Shown here piece by piece: positions 34,315 through 43,718 of a stretch of 64,000 bases of DNA. The DNA is from CBDFJH01 sp965198095 (GTDB lineage Bacteria; Latescibacterota; UBA2968; GCA-2709665). Each line of letters opens with the position of its first letter. Position 1 is the stretch's first letter. Location: the NCBI GenBank assembly GCA_965198095.1, contig OZ240239.1, positions 744,001 through 808,000 on the forward strand. Reading direction: 5' to 3'. Made by a program: the position numbers and the translations under genes. The notes beneath the pieces were generated by a model, which saw nothing but the letters and a program-made list of their open reading frames with translations, searched no databases and was not told the DNA's origin.

Positions 34315-35949
34315 TCACGGCGCGGACCACCGATAGACCACCTCGACCTGCCCGGGGTCCGTGATGCTCAAGTCGTTGTGGTGGTGGATGTTGATGCGCC
34401 CGGGGACGCAGTCTCCGAAATCGTCGCAGTTAAACTCGCCGATGATGGCCTGAAAGCCGGCTGTTGCCCCGAGCTCTTCGCGCAACGCGAGGCGATCTAT
34501 GTACAACTTTCCACCCACTTCCATCGCAACGGACCTGATGGCACTGAGCAGCAGTGTCGTCGCGTCGTAGGCGTGTGCCCAGTAGGGCGAGACAGGAGTC
34601 GCGCCGTACCGGGCTTCGTGCGCGGCGCGCACCTCATCCGCGTTCTTGCCGGTCGCAACGTTGACGTTCGAGCCATAATTCGTCTCCGGCCCGACCATGT
34701 ACACGCCTTCCGACTCCGGTATACTGAGGAAAGAAGCCACGAAGAGGGCCGCACCCGAGATAAGCGTCACCTCGCTATCGAACATCCGCGCCTGCTTGAC
34801 GAAGGCGGTCCCTTCCTCCTCGAAGATCGGGAAGAAGATGCCTTCCGGCATGGCTGCCGCGAACTCCGTGAGGACGGACGTCATGTCCTCGGTCTCCTTC
34901 TCGATCCGCGCGGTGGCAGGGACCTCGCCGCCGAGGGCCTCGAACGCATCCACAAACGCGCTCACCAGGGCCGTGGTGTACGCGTCGCCGTCGTCGAGGC
35001 CCACCATGCGCCGCAGACCCAACTCGTTGTAGACGAAATCGGCGACCGCACGTCCCTTGTAGAGGTCGTTGACGTCAACGCGGAAATAGCCGGGGTGATA
35101 GTCGGAATTCGCGTTGCCCTCGAGGTCGGACGTGAGAAAAGGCGAGGTGTTGGACGGCGACACCATCACCAGACCCGCCGCGCTGAGCACCGGTGAGGCC
35201 TCCACGGCCGCGCCCGAGCAGTTCGTGCCGATGACGCCGACCACCTGCGGATCCGCGACGATCTGCTCGGCACCCGCGCGCCCGCCTTCCGGCCTACACT
35301 TGCCATCTACGGGCTCGCCGAGCGCCACCTCGTAACCGTGGATGCTGCCGAAGTCCTCCGCGGCCAGCTCAACGCCGTGCCGCGACTCCAGGCCAAGCGA
35401 TTGCGCGTTGGTGTGCGCGAGCAACGAACGGATCTGCACCGCCTCGCCCTCGCCGACCGTGACTTCCGGGCCCAACACGGACGAATCGGTCACACGCGCC
35501 TTTCCTCCGATGGGCAGATCGAGCATCACCCTGTAGCCTCCGTTAATCGGAATGCTCGACCAGGAACCGATCATCCCCTCGTCCTGTGACGCACGCGCCT
35601 GATAATAACCCGTCGCATTGCTCGATGCGATTTCCACCCGCGCCTGACCCTCGTCATCGGTCGTGCCCGACCACTGATAATCTGCTTTCCGTCCTGCAAC
35701 AGCGCGCGAAAGCTCTACGGTTGCGCCGTTCACGGGCTCGCCGTCCTCCTGCACGGTGACCACCGCCACAGTCTGTGTCGCATGCCGGGACACCGCCGAT
35801 TTGCCCAGGGGGCGTCCAATCGGTTCGCCCGAGCTTGCAATCTGTCCGGCTGTCCCGATCTCCGACTGCGTCACGCGCTCACCGCTGCAGTTCCACATCA
35901 GCCCGGCGGCAAGGGCTATGACAACCGCACTGCGAGTCTGTCTCAACAT
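34315..35949 (-). CDS. Branched-chain-amino-acid-type ABC transporter substrate-binding lipoprotein with N-terminal Ig-like domain
   Basis: A 544-residue exported protein. Residues 1-21 form a signal peptide ending LAAGLMWNC, a loose lipobox, so a lipoprotein is likely. Residues 55-170 look like a beta-sandwich (VAVVTVQEDGEPVNGATVELSRAV...GTTDDEGQARVEIASSNATGYY), an Ig-like or carboxypeptidase-regulatory-like module. From about residue 180 the type I periplasmic binding (Peripla_BP_6/ANF) domain appears: VELAAEDFG, VVGVIGTNCSGAAVEASPVLSAAGLVMVSPSNTSPFLT, YFRVDVNDLYKGRAVADFVYNELGLRRMVGLDDGDAYTTAL. No permease or ATPase genes are adjacent. AAGGGGG precedes the ATG. Confidence 0.85.
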   Translation of the reverse strand: MLRQTRSAVVIALAAGLMWNCSGERVTQSEIGTAGQIASSGEPIGRPLGKSAVSRHATQTVAVVTVQEDGEPVNGATVELSRAVAGRKADYQWSGTTDDEGQARVEIASSNATGYYQARASQDEGMIGSWSSIPINGGYRVMLDLPIGGKARVTDSSVLGPEVTVGEGEAVQIRSLLAHTNAQSLGLESRHGVELAAEDFGSIHGYEVALGEPVDGKCRPEGGRAGAEQIVADPQVVGVIGTNCSGAAVEASPVLSAAGLVMVSPSNTSPFLTSDLEGNANSDYHPGYFRVDVNDLYKGRAVADFVYNELGLRRMVGLDDGDAYTTALVSAFVDAFEALGGEVPATARIEKETEDMTSVLTEFAAAMPEGIFFPIFEEEGTAFVKQARMFDSEVTLISGAALFVASFLSIPESEGVYMVGPETNYGSNVNVATGKNADEVRAAHEARYGATPVSPYWAHAYDATTLLLSAIRSVAMEVGGKLYIDRLALREELGATAGFQAIIGEFNCDDFGDCVPGRINIHHHNDLSITDPGQVEVVYRWSAP

Positions 35950-36279
35950 AGCAACCCCCTTACTTGGTGTCCTTGCGACCTATTGTTTGACAACCTGCTA
36001 CGGAAATGGACCTCGGAAAAATAGTTCTCATATAATAGATAATAAAACCTAAAATAAAAAACAAGCCCGGCAGACCTGCCGTGCCTTGTCGTTGCAACAG
36101 TCGGCATAGCGGACCTTACCGCTGCGCACCGGATCGTCCGGGGCGCCAACGGATGTAGGAAAGCGGGAGGGAAATTGAAGGACTTCGTCGAAAACCGGGA
36201 TTCGCTTGAAAACCTTCGAGACGGCCGCTTTTTGGACCTTTTTGCGAGCCGGAGATCACCGATGGTGTACAGGCCGTCG
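35950..36279. other. Intergenic region, AT-rich, upstream of the substrate-binding protein
   Basis: 330 bases without a supportable gene. The stretch 35990-36065 is markedly AT-rich (TATAATAG-like runs on both strands) and probably holds the minus-strand promoter of the lipoprotein gene. It also marks the boundary of the putative defence island. Confidence 0.45.
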
Positions 36280-37797
36280 CTACCTATTCAGCATTGCCCC
36301 AACGTAACTGTTCTGGTCCTCTTCCTGAAAGAGAACGTGCCGCTCCTGCATCTCGCTTTTCTCCATGCCCCACTGCCTGCGCATCGTCGAGGACGGCGTG
36401 TTCGAGACGATGAAGGACTGCAAGCGCACGGCCGGATCGCCGAGGCGTTGTTCAATCTCCTTGATGGTCTCATAAAACCGGATCTTTGGATCGTCCGGTC
36501 CGAGGTTCCGGATTCCCTTGGGGTCCACGAAGAGGACCTGCTGCCGACCGCCCGCGAGCAGCCACAAGATGAAGTCCGGGTGGAAGTTGCCAGCTTCGAA
36601 AAACCCCACGCCACGGCCCTTGCTGAGGTTTCGTAGCAGATAGAGTTCGCGGGTCTCGAAGAAATCCTCATGTTCGTCGTGGAACGCCTTCAGGTCCTCG
36701 ACGAACCGTCGTTCGCCCTTGTTCAGCGGCGCCGGGCTGACCTCGACGATTTTCGTGTCCAGATAGAGCAACGGCTGGTAGAGGTGCTTGCCGAACCAAA
36801 TGGTTTTCATGCCCCGGAATTCCCAACGTTTCAGATCGCCCTTCTGGATGGCGGCTTTGAGCTCTTCGAGCTTGGCGACGATTTCCTCCTGCGACTTGTC
36901 GATCAGAATGCGGTAGTAGCCTTTGTCAGGTGACTCTTTTACGCCCAGAAAGTTCGGGTCATCCCCTTCCAGGTTGCGGTATTCAAGGTGCGGTAACTCC
37001 CACTCCCGCTTGCGGAAGGTGTAGTAGCGCTCGGTGTACTTCTTGAGCAGTGAAACGGCGATCTCCTCCCAGAGGCGCACCTTCTCGTAGGAATCCCCGA
37101 CCAGTTCCTCTGCGGGAATCTGCAAGCAATACCAGCTATGGTCAGCGAGTAGCGCCTCGATCGCTTGCTGCGTCAGGTTCAGGTTGTACCAGCCGCGCTC
37201 GGCCTTGAATCGCTCCAGCTCGAAGTAAATTCGGTCGAGATCGAGAAAGGCGATATGCCGGGCGCTAAAATGCGTCTTATTCGGCGCAGCATCGGCGTCG
37301 CCGCCAACCAGACCGCCCGACTTCATCGCCTGGATCTTCGGATACGAGTTGAGCAGCACTTGGTTTTTCTGGAGGTTGTGGTACTCCCTATCGTTCGCAG
37401 GGTCGGGTACGGCCAACGTCGGCACTGGCGCGAGCTTGCGGAACGCGTCTCCGAACTCCGTGCTGACGCCGTTGATCGTCTTCTTGAGCCGGACCGTCTT
37501 GAGCTTCTGCGTCCCGAGGTTCTTGATCACTGGCAGCAGGAACTCGATACGGTCATCGTTGGTGGGCAGCCCCTCTTCGTCGAGGAAGTCCCGGAACTGC
37601 GCCATGTAGTCGGCATGGATGCCGAAGATGCCGAGCGTCTCGAGCACACCGATGTGTCTCGGCCGCTCGACGCCTTCGGGGAGTCGGGTCTTGCCGCTGC
37701 GCTTGAGGCTCAGGTCGTAGCCCTTGAGCCGAACGCCGCGCCCGAAGAGCTGGATGATCTGCGCGCCTTCCCCTTTGCAATGTAAATGGTTCGCCCT
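36280..37797 (-). pseudogene. 5'-truncated type III-like restriction enzyme / DEAD-box helicase (Res) subunit
   Basis: An open frame of about 505 codons with no plausible start. It begins within helicase motif VI (KGEGAQIIQLFGRGVRLKGYDL) and continues HIGVLETLGIFGIHADYMAQFRDFL. The C-terminal portion has a PD-(D/E)xK-like nuclease region, NFHPDFILWLLAGGRQQVLFVDPKG. A TGA at 37798-37800 closes the frame on the 5' side, and helicase motifs I-V are absent from the next 250 bases. So roughly the first half of the Res subunit is deleted. No modification methylase is present. The remnant indicates a former restriction system next to the ATPase/NACHT operon. Confidence 0.75.
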
Positions 37798-38019
37798 TCA
37801 AGAACCCCACAACAGGTGCCACCGAGGACTTCCAAAGGTATGGAGACCCACTTATGCACGGGATCCGACATCAAGTGGCCTTCTTCAACTCGGCTCTCCC
37901 TCTTCCACTTAGCCAGCGTAAACGAACCATTCCAGTTGCTGTCATCCCCGCAACATTACCAAGATCTTATCAAGTTCACCATGCGTCGGTAGGAAAGGCG
38001 GGCAAATCGGTGATTACTC

Positions 38020-38050
38020 TATTGACTATTTTTACTCAATAAAGTAAATT
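38020..38050 (+). promoter_or_regulatory. Promoter with overlapping inverted repeat, apparently leaderless, for the DUF4143-NACHT operon
   Basis: TTGACT (38022-38027), 17-base spacer, TAAATT (38045-38050). The ATG at 38059 starts only 9 bases after the -10 and there is no ribosome site, so the transcript would be leaderless. TATTGA (38020-38025) and TCAATA (38036-38041) form an inverted repeat across the -35 and spacer, a possible operator. Confidence 0.55.
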
Positions 38051-38058
38051 TTTCCTGT

Positions 38059-39312
38059 ATGGAATCTTTCCAGCGCTCTCAGGTCTCCACGCTCTGCCAC
38101 CGCTTGGCTGAGGTGCCCTATCGGCTCATCGCCTTAGTGGGGCCGCGCCAGACCGGCAAGACTACCATCGCGCGCCAGGCACTTCGGCAGATCGACCTCG
38201 ACAGTCGCTACCTGGCAGTCGACGAACCCAACACCTACGGGTTCCCCGCCTCTTTCGATGCGGCCGCCACAACCCATTTTGAGCGACCGGTACGAAACAC
38301 GGAGTGGTTGGTGCGAAACTGGGAAGAAGCCCGCATTGAGGCCGAACGAATTGGACGGGGGTTCGTGCTGGTGTTTGACGAGATTCAGAAGATTCCCCAG
38401 TGGTCGGAGACCGTCAAAGGCTTGTGGGACGCAGACCGCGCCAGAGACTGCCCCTTACACGTGGTTATCCTGGGCTCGGCCCCGCTACCCATGCAGTCGG
38501 GATTGAGTGAGAGTCTCGCCGGTCGCTTCGAGGCCATCCGCGTCACCCACTGGTCGTTCACGGAGATGACCGAGGCATTTGGCTTTGACCTTCCGGAGTA
38601 CCTCTATTTTGGCGGCTATCCAGGCGCTGTTCCCTATGTTCGAGACCTGGATCGATGGCGCGACTATATACTCGGTGCGCTCGTCGAACCGAACATCGAC
38701 CGGGACCTCCTCTCTATGACCCGCGTGGACAAGCCGGCACTGTTGAAACGGCTCTTCGAATTGGGGGCCTCTTATTCCGGACAGATCCTGTCGTACAACA
38801 AGATGCTGGGTCAACTCCAGGACGCCGGCAATGTGACCACCCTGGCGCGCTATCTCGACCTGCTCTCAACCGCCGGCCTGCTCGCAGGGGTACCGAAGTA
38901 TTCAAGTCAGCCGCATCGACGTAGAGGATCGAGCCCCAAGCTCAACGTGCTCAACACGGCCCTGATGACGGCTGGTTCGGGGTACGCTTTCGATGAAGCC
39001 CAAGCAGACCGCACATTCTGGGGACGCCTCGTCGAGAGTGCAGTTGGCGCGCACCTGATAAATACTGCAACGCGGCAGATCGGCATTCACTACTGGCGGC
39101 AGAGTCCGAACGAGGTCGATTTCATCCTGAAACGTGGCCCTGAGATCATCGCCATCGAGGTGAAAAGCGACTCGAAGACGATGCCCCTGCCAGGTATGGA
39201 CGCGTTCGAGCAACGCTTCAGTCCCCTTCGTTCGTTGCTGGTAGGGGAAGGCGGTATACCGCTTGATGAGTTTCTCACGGAGCCGGCCCATCACTGGTTC
39301 GAGGGATTATGA
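38059..39312 (+). CDS. AAA ATPase with C-terminal DUF4143 nuclease-like domain
   Basis: A 417-residue protein. The N-terminal AAA_14 ATPase has Walker A GPRQTGKTT (residues 28-36) and Walker B VLVFDEIQKIP (103-113), with sensor-like VVILGSAPLPMQSGLSESLAGRFEAIRV. The DUF4143 half carries YLDLLSTAGLL and ends in a restriction-endonuclease-like core, NEVDFILKRGPEIIAIEVKSDSK, with the D and ExK positions retained. Such ATPases are widespread, mobile and of uncertain role. Its TGA overlaps the ATG of the next gene (ATGA), so the two are co-translated. A two-component defence or toxin-type role is inferred from that pairing and the restriction remnant upstream. Confidence 0.85.
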   Translation: MESFQRSQVSTLCHRLAEVPYRLIALVGPRQTGKTTIARQALRQIDLDSRYLAVDEPNTYGFPASFDAAATTHFERPVRNTEWLVRNWEEARIEAERIGRGFVLVFDEIQKIPQWSETVKGLWDADRARDCPLHVVILGSAPLPMQSGLSESLAGRFEAIRVTHWSFTEMTEAFGFDLPEYLYFGGYPGAVPYVRDLDRWRDYILGALVEPNIDRDLLSMTRVDKPALLKRLFELGASYSGQILSYNKMLGQLQDAGNVTTLARYLDLLSTAGLLAGVPKYSSQPHRRRGSSPKLNVLNTALMTAGSGYAFDEAQADRTFWGRLVESAVGAHLINTATRQIGIHYWRQSPNEVDFILKRGPEIIAIEVKSDSKTMPLPGMDAFEQRFSPLRSLLVGEGGIPLDEFLTEPAHHWFEGL

Positions 39313-42300
39313 ACACCATTGTCTGCCGCACGTGCACCGAGATTCCGCTACGGGATGCAAATGGGACGCTGAGTAGGGAGGACGTTTCGCGGCCCCTGGA
39401 AGAGTACCGGTCCGCGCCAGCCTACGTACTACTCGGTGATCCTGGAGCAGGGAAAACGACGGCGCTCAGGGCCGAGTGCGAGGCACTCGGAAGCGACGTC
39501 GCTCATTGGACCAGCGCCCGCGACTTTATCACCCTGAACGTGGACAGGCATCCCGAATGGCGCGGCAAGACGCTCTTTATCGATGGACTCGACGAAATCC
39601 GGGCCGGTGCGACCGATGGGCGCACACCCTTTGACCGAGTCCGCGAGCGCCTCGACAATCTGGGCCGGCCACGTTTTCGTCTCTCGTGTCGTGACGTGGA
39701 TTGGCTGGGGAACAGCGATCGAATGCGCTTGGCTTCCGTGTCGGAGGACTCCCAGGTGACCGTCCTGCGCCTCGACCCGCTGACGGATTCGGATGTTGCC
39801 CATATCCTGAATGCCCACACGGGCATCGGTGATGCTCGGGCTTTCATGGAGAAGGCCCGACAGCAGGGAGTTGACGGACTGCTCACAAACCCACAGACCC
39901 TCGAGATGTTGGCCGATGTCGTCGGCGTCCGCCGCCGCGGGTGGCCTGATAGCCGCAAACAGACCTTCGAGATGGCTTGCCGTCAGATGGTTCGCGAACA
40001 CAACGAGGAACATCAAGCGGCGAGAGCGGCAAACAGTTCACCTGGACCCGACCAGCTTTTCGACGCTGTCGGACGGCTCTGTGCTGTTCAACTTCTCTCA
40101 GGCAATGCGGGCCACTCGCTGCGCCACAACGAAGCGGACGAAGATTATCCCGCTTTGGACGAGTGCGACTCCGACAGCCCAAAAATGCTGAGGGCTGCAC
40201 TCGCTACGCAGTTATTCAAGGGAGCGGCCAATAACCGCTTCATCCCGGTTCACCGCCACATTGCCGAATTCCTCGGTGCCCGACATCTCTCCAAAGTCAT
40301 TGGCGACGGGCTTCCCGCTCAGCGCGTCCTCGCACTGATGACGGGAGAAGATGGAACCGTGGTCACGGAGATGAGAGGTCTGTCTGCCTGGCTCGCGGCC
40401 CATTGCAGTAACGCCCGGGCAGACCTCATCAAGCGGGATCCCATCGGCGTCGGGTTGTACGGTGACATTCGCGAGTTCTCGCCCGACGAGAAACGCGCGC
40501 TCCTGAAAGCCCTGAACCGTGAGGGATCCTTCCGACTCGATTCCTCGTGGAGGACTGCCTCAGCCTTTGGCGCGCTTGCCATTCCCGACCTGGAACCTGT
40601 CCTCAGGGAGATCCTAAGCGACAGCAACCGGGACCAGGACCACCAGATGTTCACCGATTTCGTATTGCGCGTTCTGAACCAGGGTACTCCTCTGCCGAAC
40701 CTTTCCGAGACTCTGCTCGAAATCGTCCGCGACGACACGCGGTGGCCGTCCCTCAATTCCGCGGCCCTGGATGCATTTATCCGCTGCCAAAACGGTCGGG
40801 ACAAGACGAGCAAACTCAAAGCACTGCTGTCCGATATCCACACTAAGAGCGTCTCCGATCCTGACAACGAACTCTTCGGCACCCTGCTAGCCCAGCTCTA
40901 CCCCCAGGAACTGCCTCCGTCGAAGGTGTGGGATTACCTGTCCGAGCGAGGCAACCCGGAACTCGCCGGCAGCTTCTGGCGGTTCTGGGATACGGGGCTG
41001 ATGAATACGTCCTCTGACGAACAGGTGGCCGAGCTCATCGACCATCTGCAGCAACGGCTTCCCGGCTTGAAATCCGCTCTGGAGGGCCATCGATTGGACA
41101 GCTTGCCGGTGAACCTCCTGTCTCGCGGTTTGAAAGTCCATGGAGACCGACTGGACACGGGGCGTCTTTACGACTGGCTCAGTGTGGGTCTATTATGGGA
41201 CCGGGCTCCGGAGACCTCTTGGTGCGGGAACGAATCGATCCGCAACATACGCTCGTGGCTGGAGCAGCGCCCTGACGTCCAAAAGAAAGTCATCATAGAG
41301 GGATTGGACCGGTGTCCCGAAACCGACGCGTTCAGGCCTCACGCATTCGACGTCCAAAAGCGCCTGTACGGTGCAGCACCGCCGCCCAACTTCGGCCTCT
41401 GGTGTCTGAACCAGGCAGTCGACATTGCGGACACAAAGCCGCAGGTCTCCGAACACCTGCTTGAATGGGCTGTGTGGGCACATCAGCATCGGAGCAACAA
41501 CGAGGGCCTGTCTGTCGAAGTCCTAAAAGAACGAACAAAAGACTGCAAAGCTTTGCAGAATGCTCTCTCAGTTCTGCTCGCCCCTCCGCGATTCGAGGAA
41601 CGCCGTCGCCGCGAAATGCAGAGCTACATAGAAGAAAGAGAAATCGAGCAGAAACGATGGCTTGACCATGTCCGCTCCAACGAGGCCGCGCTTCGCGAGA
41701 ACCGAGCCACCCCCGCCCTGCTTTACCAACTGGCCAAGCAGTACTTCGGATTCCCTTTCGGCAGCGACGACGGGCCGAAGGCCATCGGGAAAGAGCTTCG
41801 AGGTGATCGGAGTTTAATTTGTGCAGCCTTACGGAGTCTTCGGGGTGTGATCAATCGGGAGGATGTCCCCGAACTCGAGAAAATCCTCAGCCTCCAAGAG
41901 ACGGGCCGCATGCACTATCTCGGTTGGCCTTTCCTGGCGGGTCTGGCTGAAGTCGAAAGGACGGCGTCCGGAGACGCATCCCAGTGGGATGACGATCGGA
42001 TTCGCAAGGCGATTGCGTTCTATTACTGTACGCCCCATGCGGGCTATCAGCCCCAATGGTATCGACGCCTTCTTGAGGCGCGTCCCAGGATCGTAGCCGA
42101 CGTGCAGGTACAATTCGCCGTTTCCGAGTTCCGCGGTGATCGCGAGAGTATCTACAAGCTCTGGGAACTCGCGCACGACACGAACCACGCGCAAGTCGCT
42201 CGGCACGCGAGCCTGCCCCTGCTCAAGGCCTTTCCGATTCGCTGCACGCTGAAGCAAATCAGAGCGCTGGATCATCTACTCTGGGCTGCACTTCAACATG

Positions 42301-43379
42301 CCGACAGGATGTCGTTTCGGGAAGTGATTGGAAGAAAACTTTCCCGGACGAGCATGAACGTTGCTCAACGCGCGCACTGGTTGGCGGCCGGCTGTGCGGT
42401 CTCTCCCGAGGGATACCGCGATCATCTGGAAGACTTCGTTCGGACTGGGCGTGACGAACGGCGGATTCGGCACGTGGCGGCATTCTATGATGGCGTGCGG
42501 TTCTCGTTCGAGGAGCCGGGAATTCCGGTGTTGAAACTCCTCATCCACCTTGTCGGAAGCTACGCCGGTCCCGATGAATGGTCGGACGGAGACGGATGGG
42601 TTAAGCCTGTAATGCGAGCCTCTGGTTTTGTCCGCGGACTGATACGACGTCTCGCCGCTTTGCCCGATCAGCTCGCGAGCGACGCGCTGGACACCCTTCT
42701 TGCCGATACAGCGCTATCTCCCTGGCGGGACGTACTATCGCAGGCGCAAGATGCCCAACGAGTGATTCGCCGCGACGCCGTCCATAACCATCCTGATATA
42801 GAGCAGGTCTGCCGGACATTAGATAATAGCGGCCCAGCCAACGCCGCCGACCTCGCGGCCCTCGTGATGGACCGGCTGGGAAAGATTGCCAACGAGATCC
42901 GGACAGGCAATACGGACGACTGGCGCCAGTACTGGAACGAAGACGCCGACAAACAACGTTGGAAACCGAAGAATGAGGATGCCTGCCGCGACGCGATACT
43001 TTCGGACTTGCGACAACGCCAGCTCCCGCAAGGAGTCGACGCTCAACCCGAGGGGCAGTACGCCAACGACAAGCGGGCCGACATACGCATTTCATGCGTG
43101 GATTTTCAGGTGCCGGTCGAAGTCAAAAAGAACAAGCACCGAGATCTATGGAGCGCATGTAAAAACCAACTGATCAAACAGTACACCACCGATCCTGCCA
43201 CGAGCGGATATGGAATCTACCTGGTCTTCTGGTTCGGTAAAGACTTTACCCAGCCGTCCTCTTCTTTTGGTCGCCCGGACAGTCCCCAAAAGCTGCAGGA
43301 ACAACTGAAGGAGACGTTGTCTGAAGATGAAGCGCGCAAGATATCGGTCTGCGTAATCGATGTAGGCAAGGCTGGCTGA
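39309..43379 (+). CDS. NACHT/STAND-like NTPase with C-terminal PD-(D/E)xK-like nuclease module
   Basis: A 1356-residue protein. The N-terminal NTPase has P-loop LLGDPGAGKTT (residues 41-51) and Walker B LFIDGLDEIR (89-98), the latter with the acidic GLDE typical of NACHT ATPases, then RFRLSCRDVDWL and VTVLRLDPLTDSDVAHIL, which fit the sensor and winged-helix region. Residues about 280-1200 appear mostly helical, probably a repeat-type sensor. The C terminus has ADIRISCVDFQVPVEVKKNKHRDLW, with D1258, E1271 and K1273 matching a PD-(D/E)xK nuclease, followed by NQLIKQYTTDPATSGYGIYLVFWFG. The architecture resembles bacterial NACHT antiviral effectors. It is coupled by ATGA to the DUF4143 ATPase gene. 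No specific named defence family is recognised. Confidence 0.78.
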   Translation: MNTIVCRTCTEIPLRDANGTLSREDVSRPLEEYRSAPAYVLLGDPGAGKTTALRAECEALGSDVAHWTSARDFITLNVDRHPEWRGKTLFIDGLDEIRAGATDGRTPFDRVRERLDNLGRPRFRLSCRDVDWLGNSDRMRLASVSEDSQVTVLRLDPLTDSDVAHILNAHTGIGDARAFMEKARQQGVDGLLTNPQTLEMLADVVGVRRRGWPDSRKQTFEMACRQMVREHNEEHQAARAANSSPGPDQLFDAVGRLCAVQLLSGNAGHSLRHNEADEDYPALDECDSDSPKMLRAALATQLFKGAANNRFIPVHRHIAEFLGARHLSKVIGDGLPAQRVLALMTGEDGTVVTEMRGLSAWLAAHCSNARADLIKRDPIGVGLYGDIREFSPDEKRALLKALNREGSFRLDSSWRTASAFGALAIPDLEPVLREILSDSNRDQDHQMFTDFVLRVLNQGTPLPNLSETLLEIVRDDTRWPSLNSAALDAFIRCQNGRDKTSKLKALLSDIHTKSVSDPDNELFGTLLAQLYPQELPPSKVWDYLSERGNPELAGSFWRFWDTGLMNTSSDEQVAELIDHLQQRLPGLKSALEGHRLDSLPVNLLSRGLKVHGDRLDTGRLYDWLSVGLLWDRAPETSWCGNESIRNIRSWLEQRPDVQKKVIIEGLDRCPETDAFRPHAFDVQKRLYGAAPPPNFGLWCLNQAVDIADTKPQVSEHLLEWAVWAHQHRSNNEGLSVEVLKERTKDCKALQNALSVLLAPPRFEERRRREMQSYIEEREIEQKRWLDHVRSNEAALRENRATPALLYQLAKQYFGFPFGSDDGPKAIGKELRGDRSLICAALRSLRGVINREDVPELEKILSLQETGRMHYLGWPFLAGLAEVERTASGDASQWDDDRIRKAIAFYYCTPHAGYQPQWYRRLLEARPRIVADVQVQFAVSEFRGDRESIYKLWELAHDTNHAQVARHASLPLLKAFPIRCTLKQIRALDHLLWAALQHADRMSFREVIGRKLSRTSMNVAQRAHWLAAGCAVSPEGYRDHLEDFVRTGRDERRIRHVAAFYDGVRFSFEEPGIPVLKLLIHLVGSYAGPDEWSDGDGWVKPVMRASGFVRGLIRRLAALPDQLASDALDTLLADTALSPWRDVLSQAQDAQRVIRRDAVHNHPDIEQVCRTLDNSGPANAADLAALVMDRLGKIANEIRTGNTDDWRQYWNEDADKQRWKPKNEDACRDAILSDLRQRQLPQGVDAQPEGQYANDKRADIRISCVDFQVPVEVKKNKHRDLWSACKNQLIKQYTTDPATSGYGIYLVFWFGKDFTQPSSSFGRPDSPQKLQEQLKETLSEDEARKISVCVIDVGKAG

Positions 43380-43718
43380 CCCCGACTGTGGGCGCTTGAC
43401 ATTCGGTCAAACGCCGGAGCAAAAAGCCCATGACCATCAGCCGAGAGTTCGGTCATAACAGATTGCCGCTGTCTATCTCAGACGCTCATTGAAAAGGGTT
43501 GCCTTATACTGCGTCGGCCACCTGGAACTGCACACCTCCATTTCCCCGATGAGACGTCCCTGGGGAACGGGTTATCCCGATATAGATCGGCAACCCGTTT
43601 CTTCAGCCCGGCATTTTCCTTCTCCCGGTCCGGAAACTCCAGAGACCCCGACCTGCCTGCAGCAGGCAGGTAACCGAGACCGGAGGAGGTCTTTCATATA
43701 CCCGTCAATACATAAGGT
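43380..43718. other. Intergenic region after the NACHT gene
   Basis: 339 bases with no convincing gene. It contains the palindrome at 43651-43671. No obvious terminator with a T tract is seen. Confidence 0.5.
43651..43671. repeat. Perfect palindrome of the CCTGCCTGC family
   Basis: ACCTGCCTGC, one central A, then GCAGGCAGGT. The same CCTGCCTGC/GCAGGCAGG arms occur inside the mobile element copy at 54381-54414. Confidence 0.7.

Noticed and set aside
36280..43379. CRISPR array near the defence genes
   Set aside because: No regularly spaced direct repeats are visible here or elsewhere in the window, and no cas genes are present.
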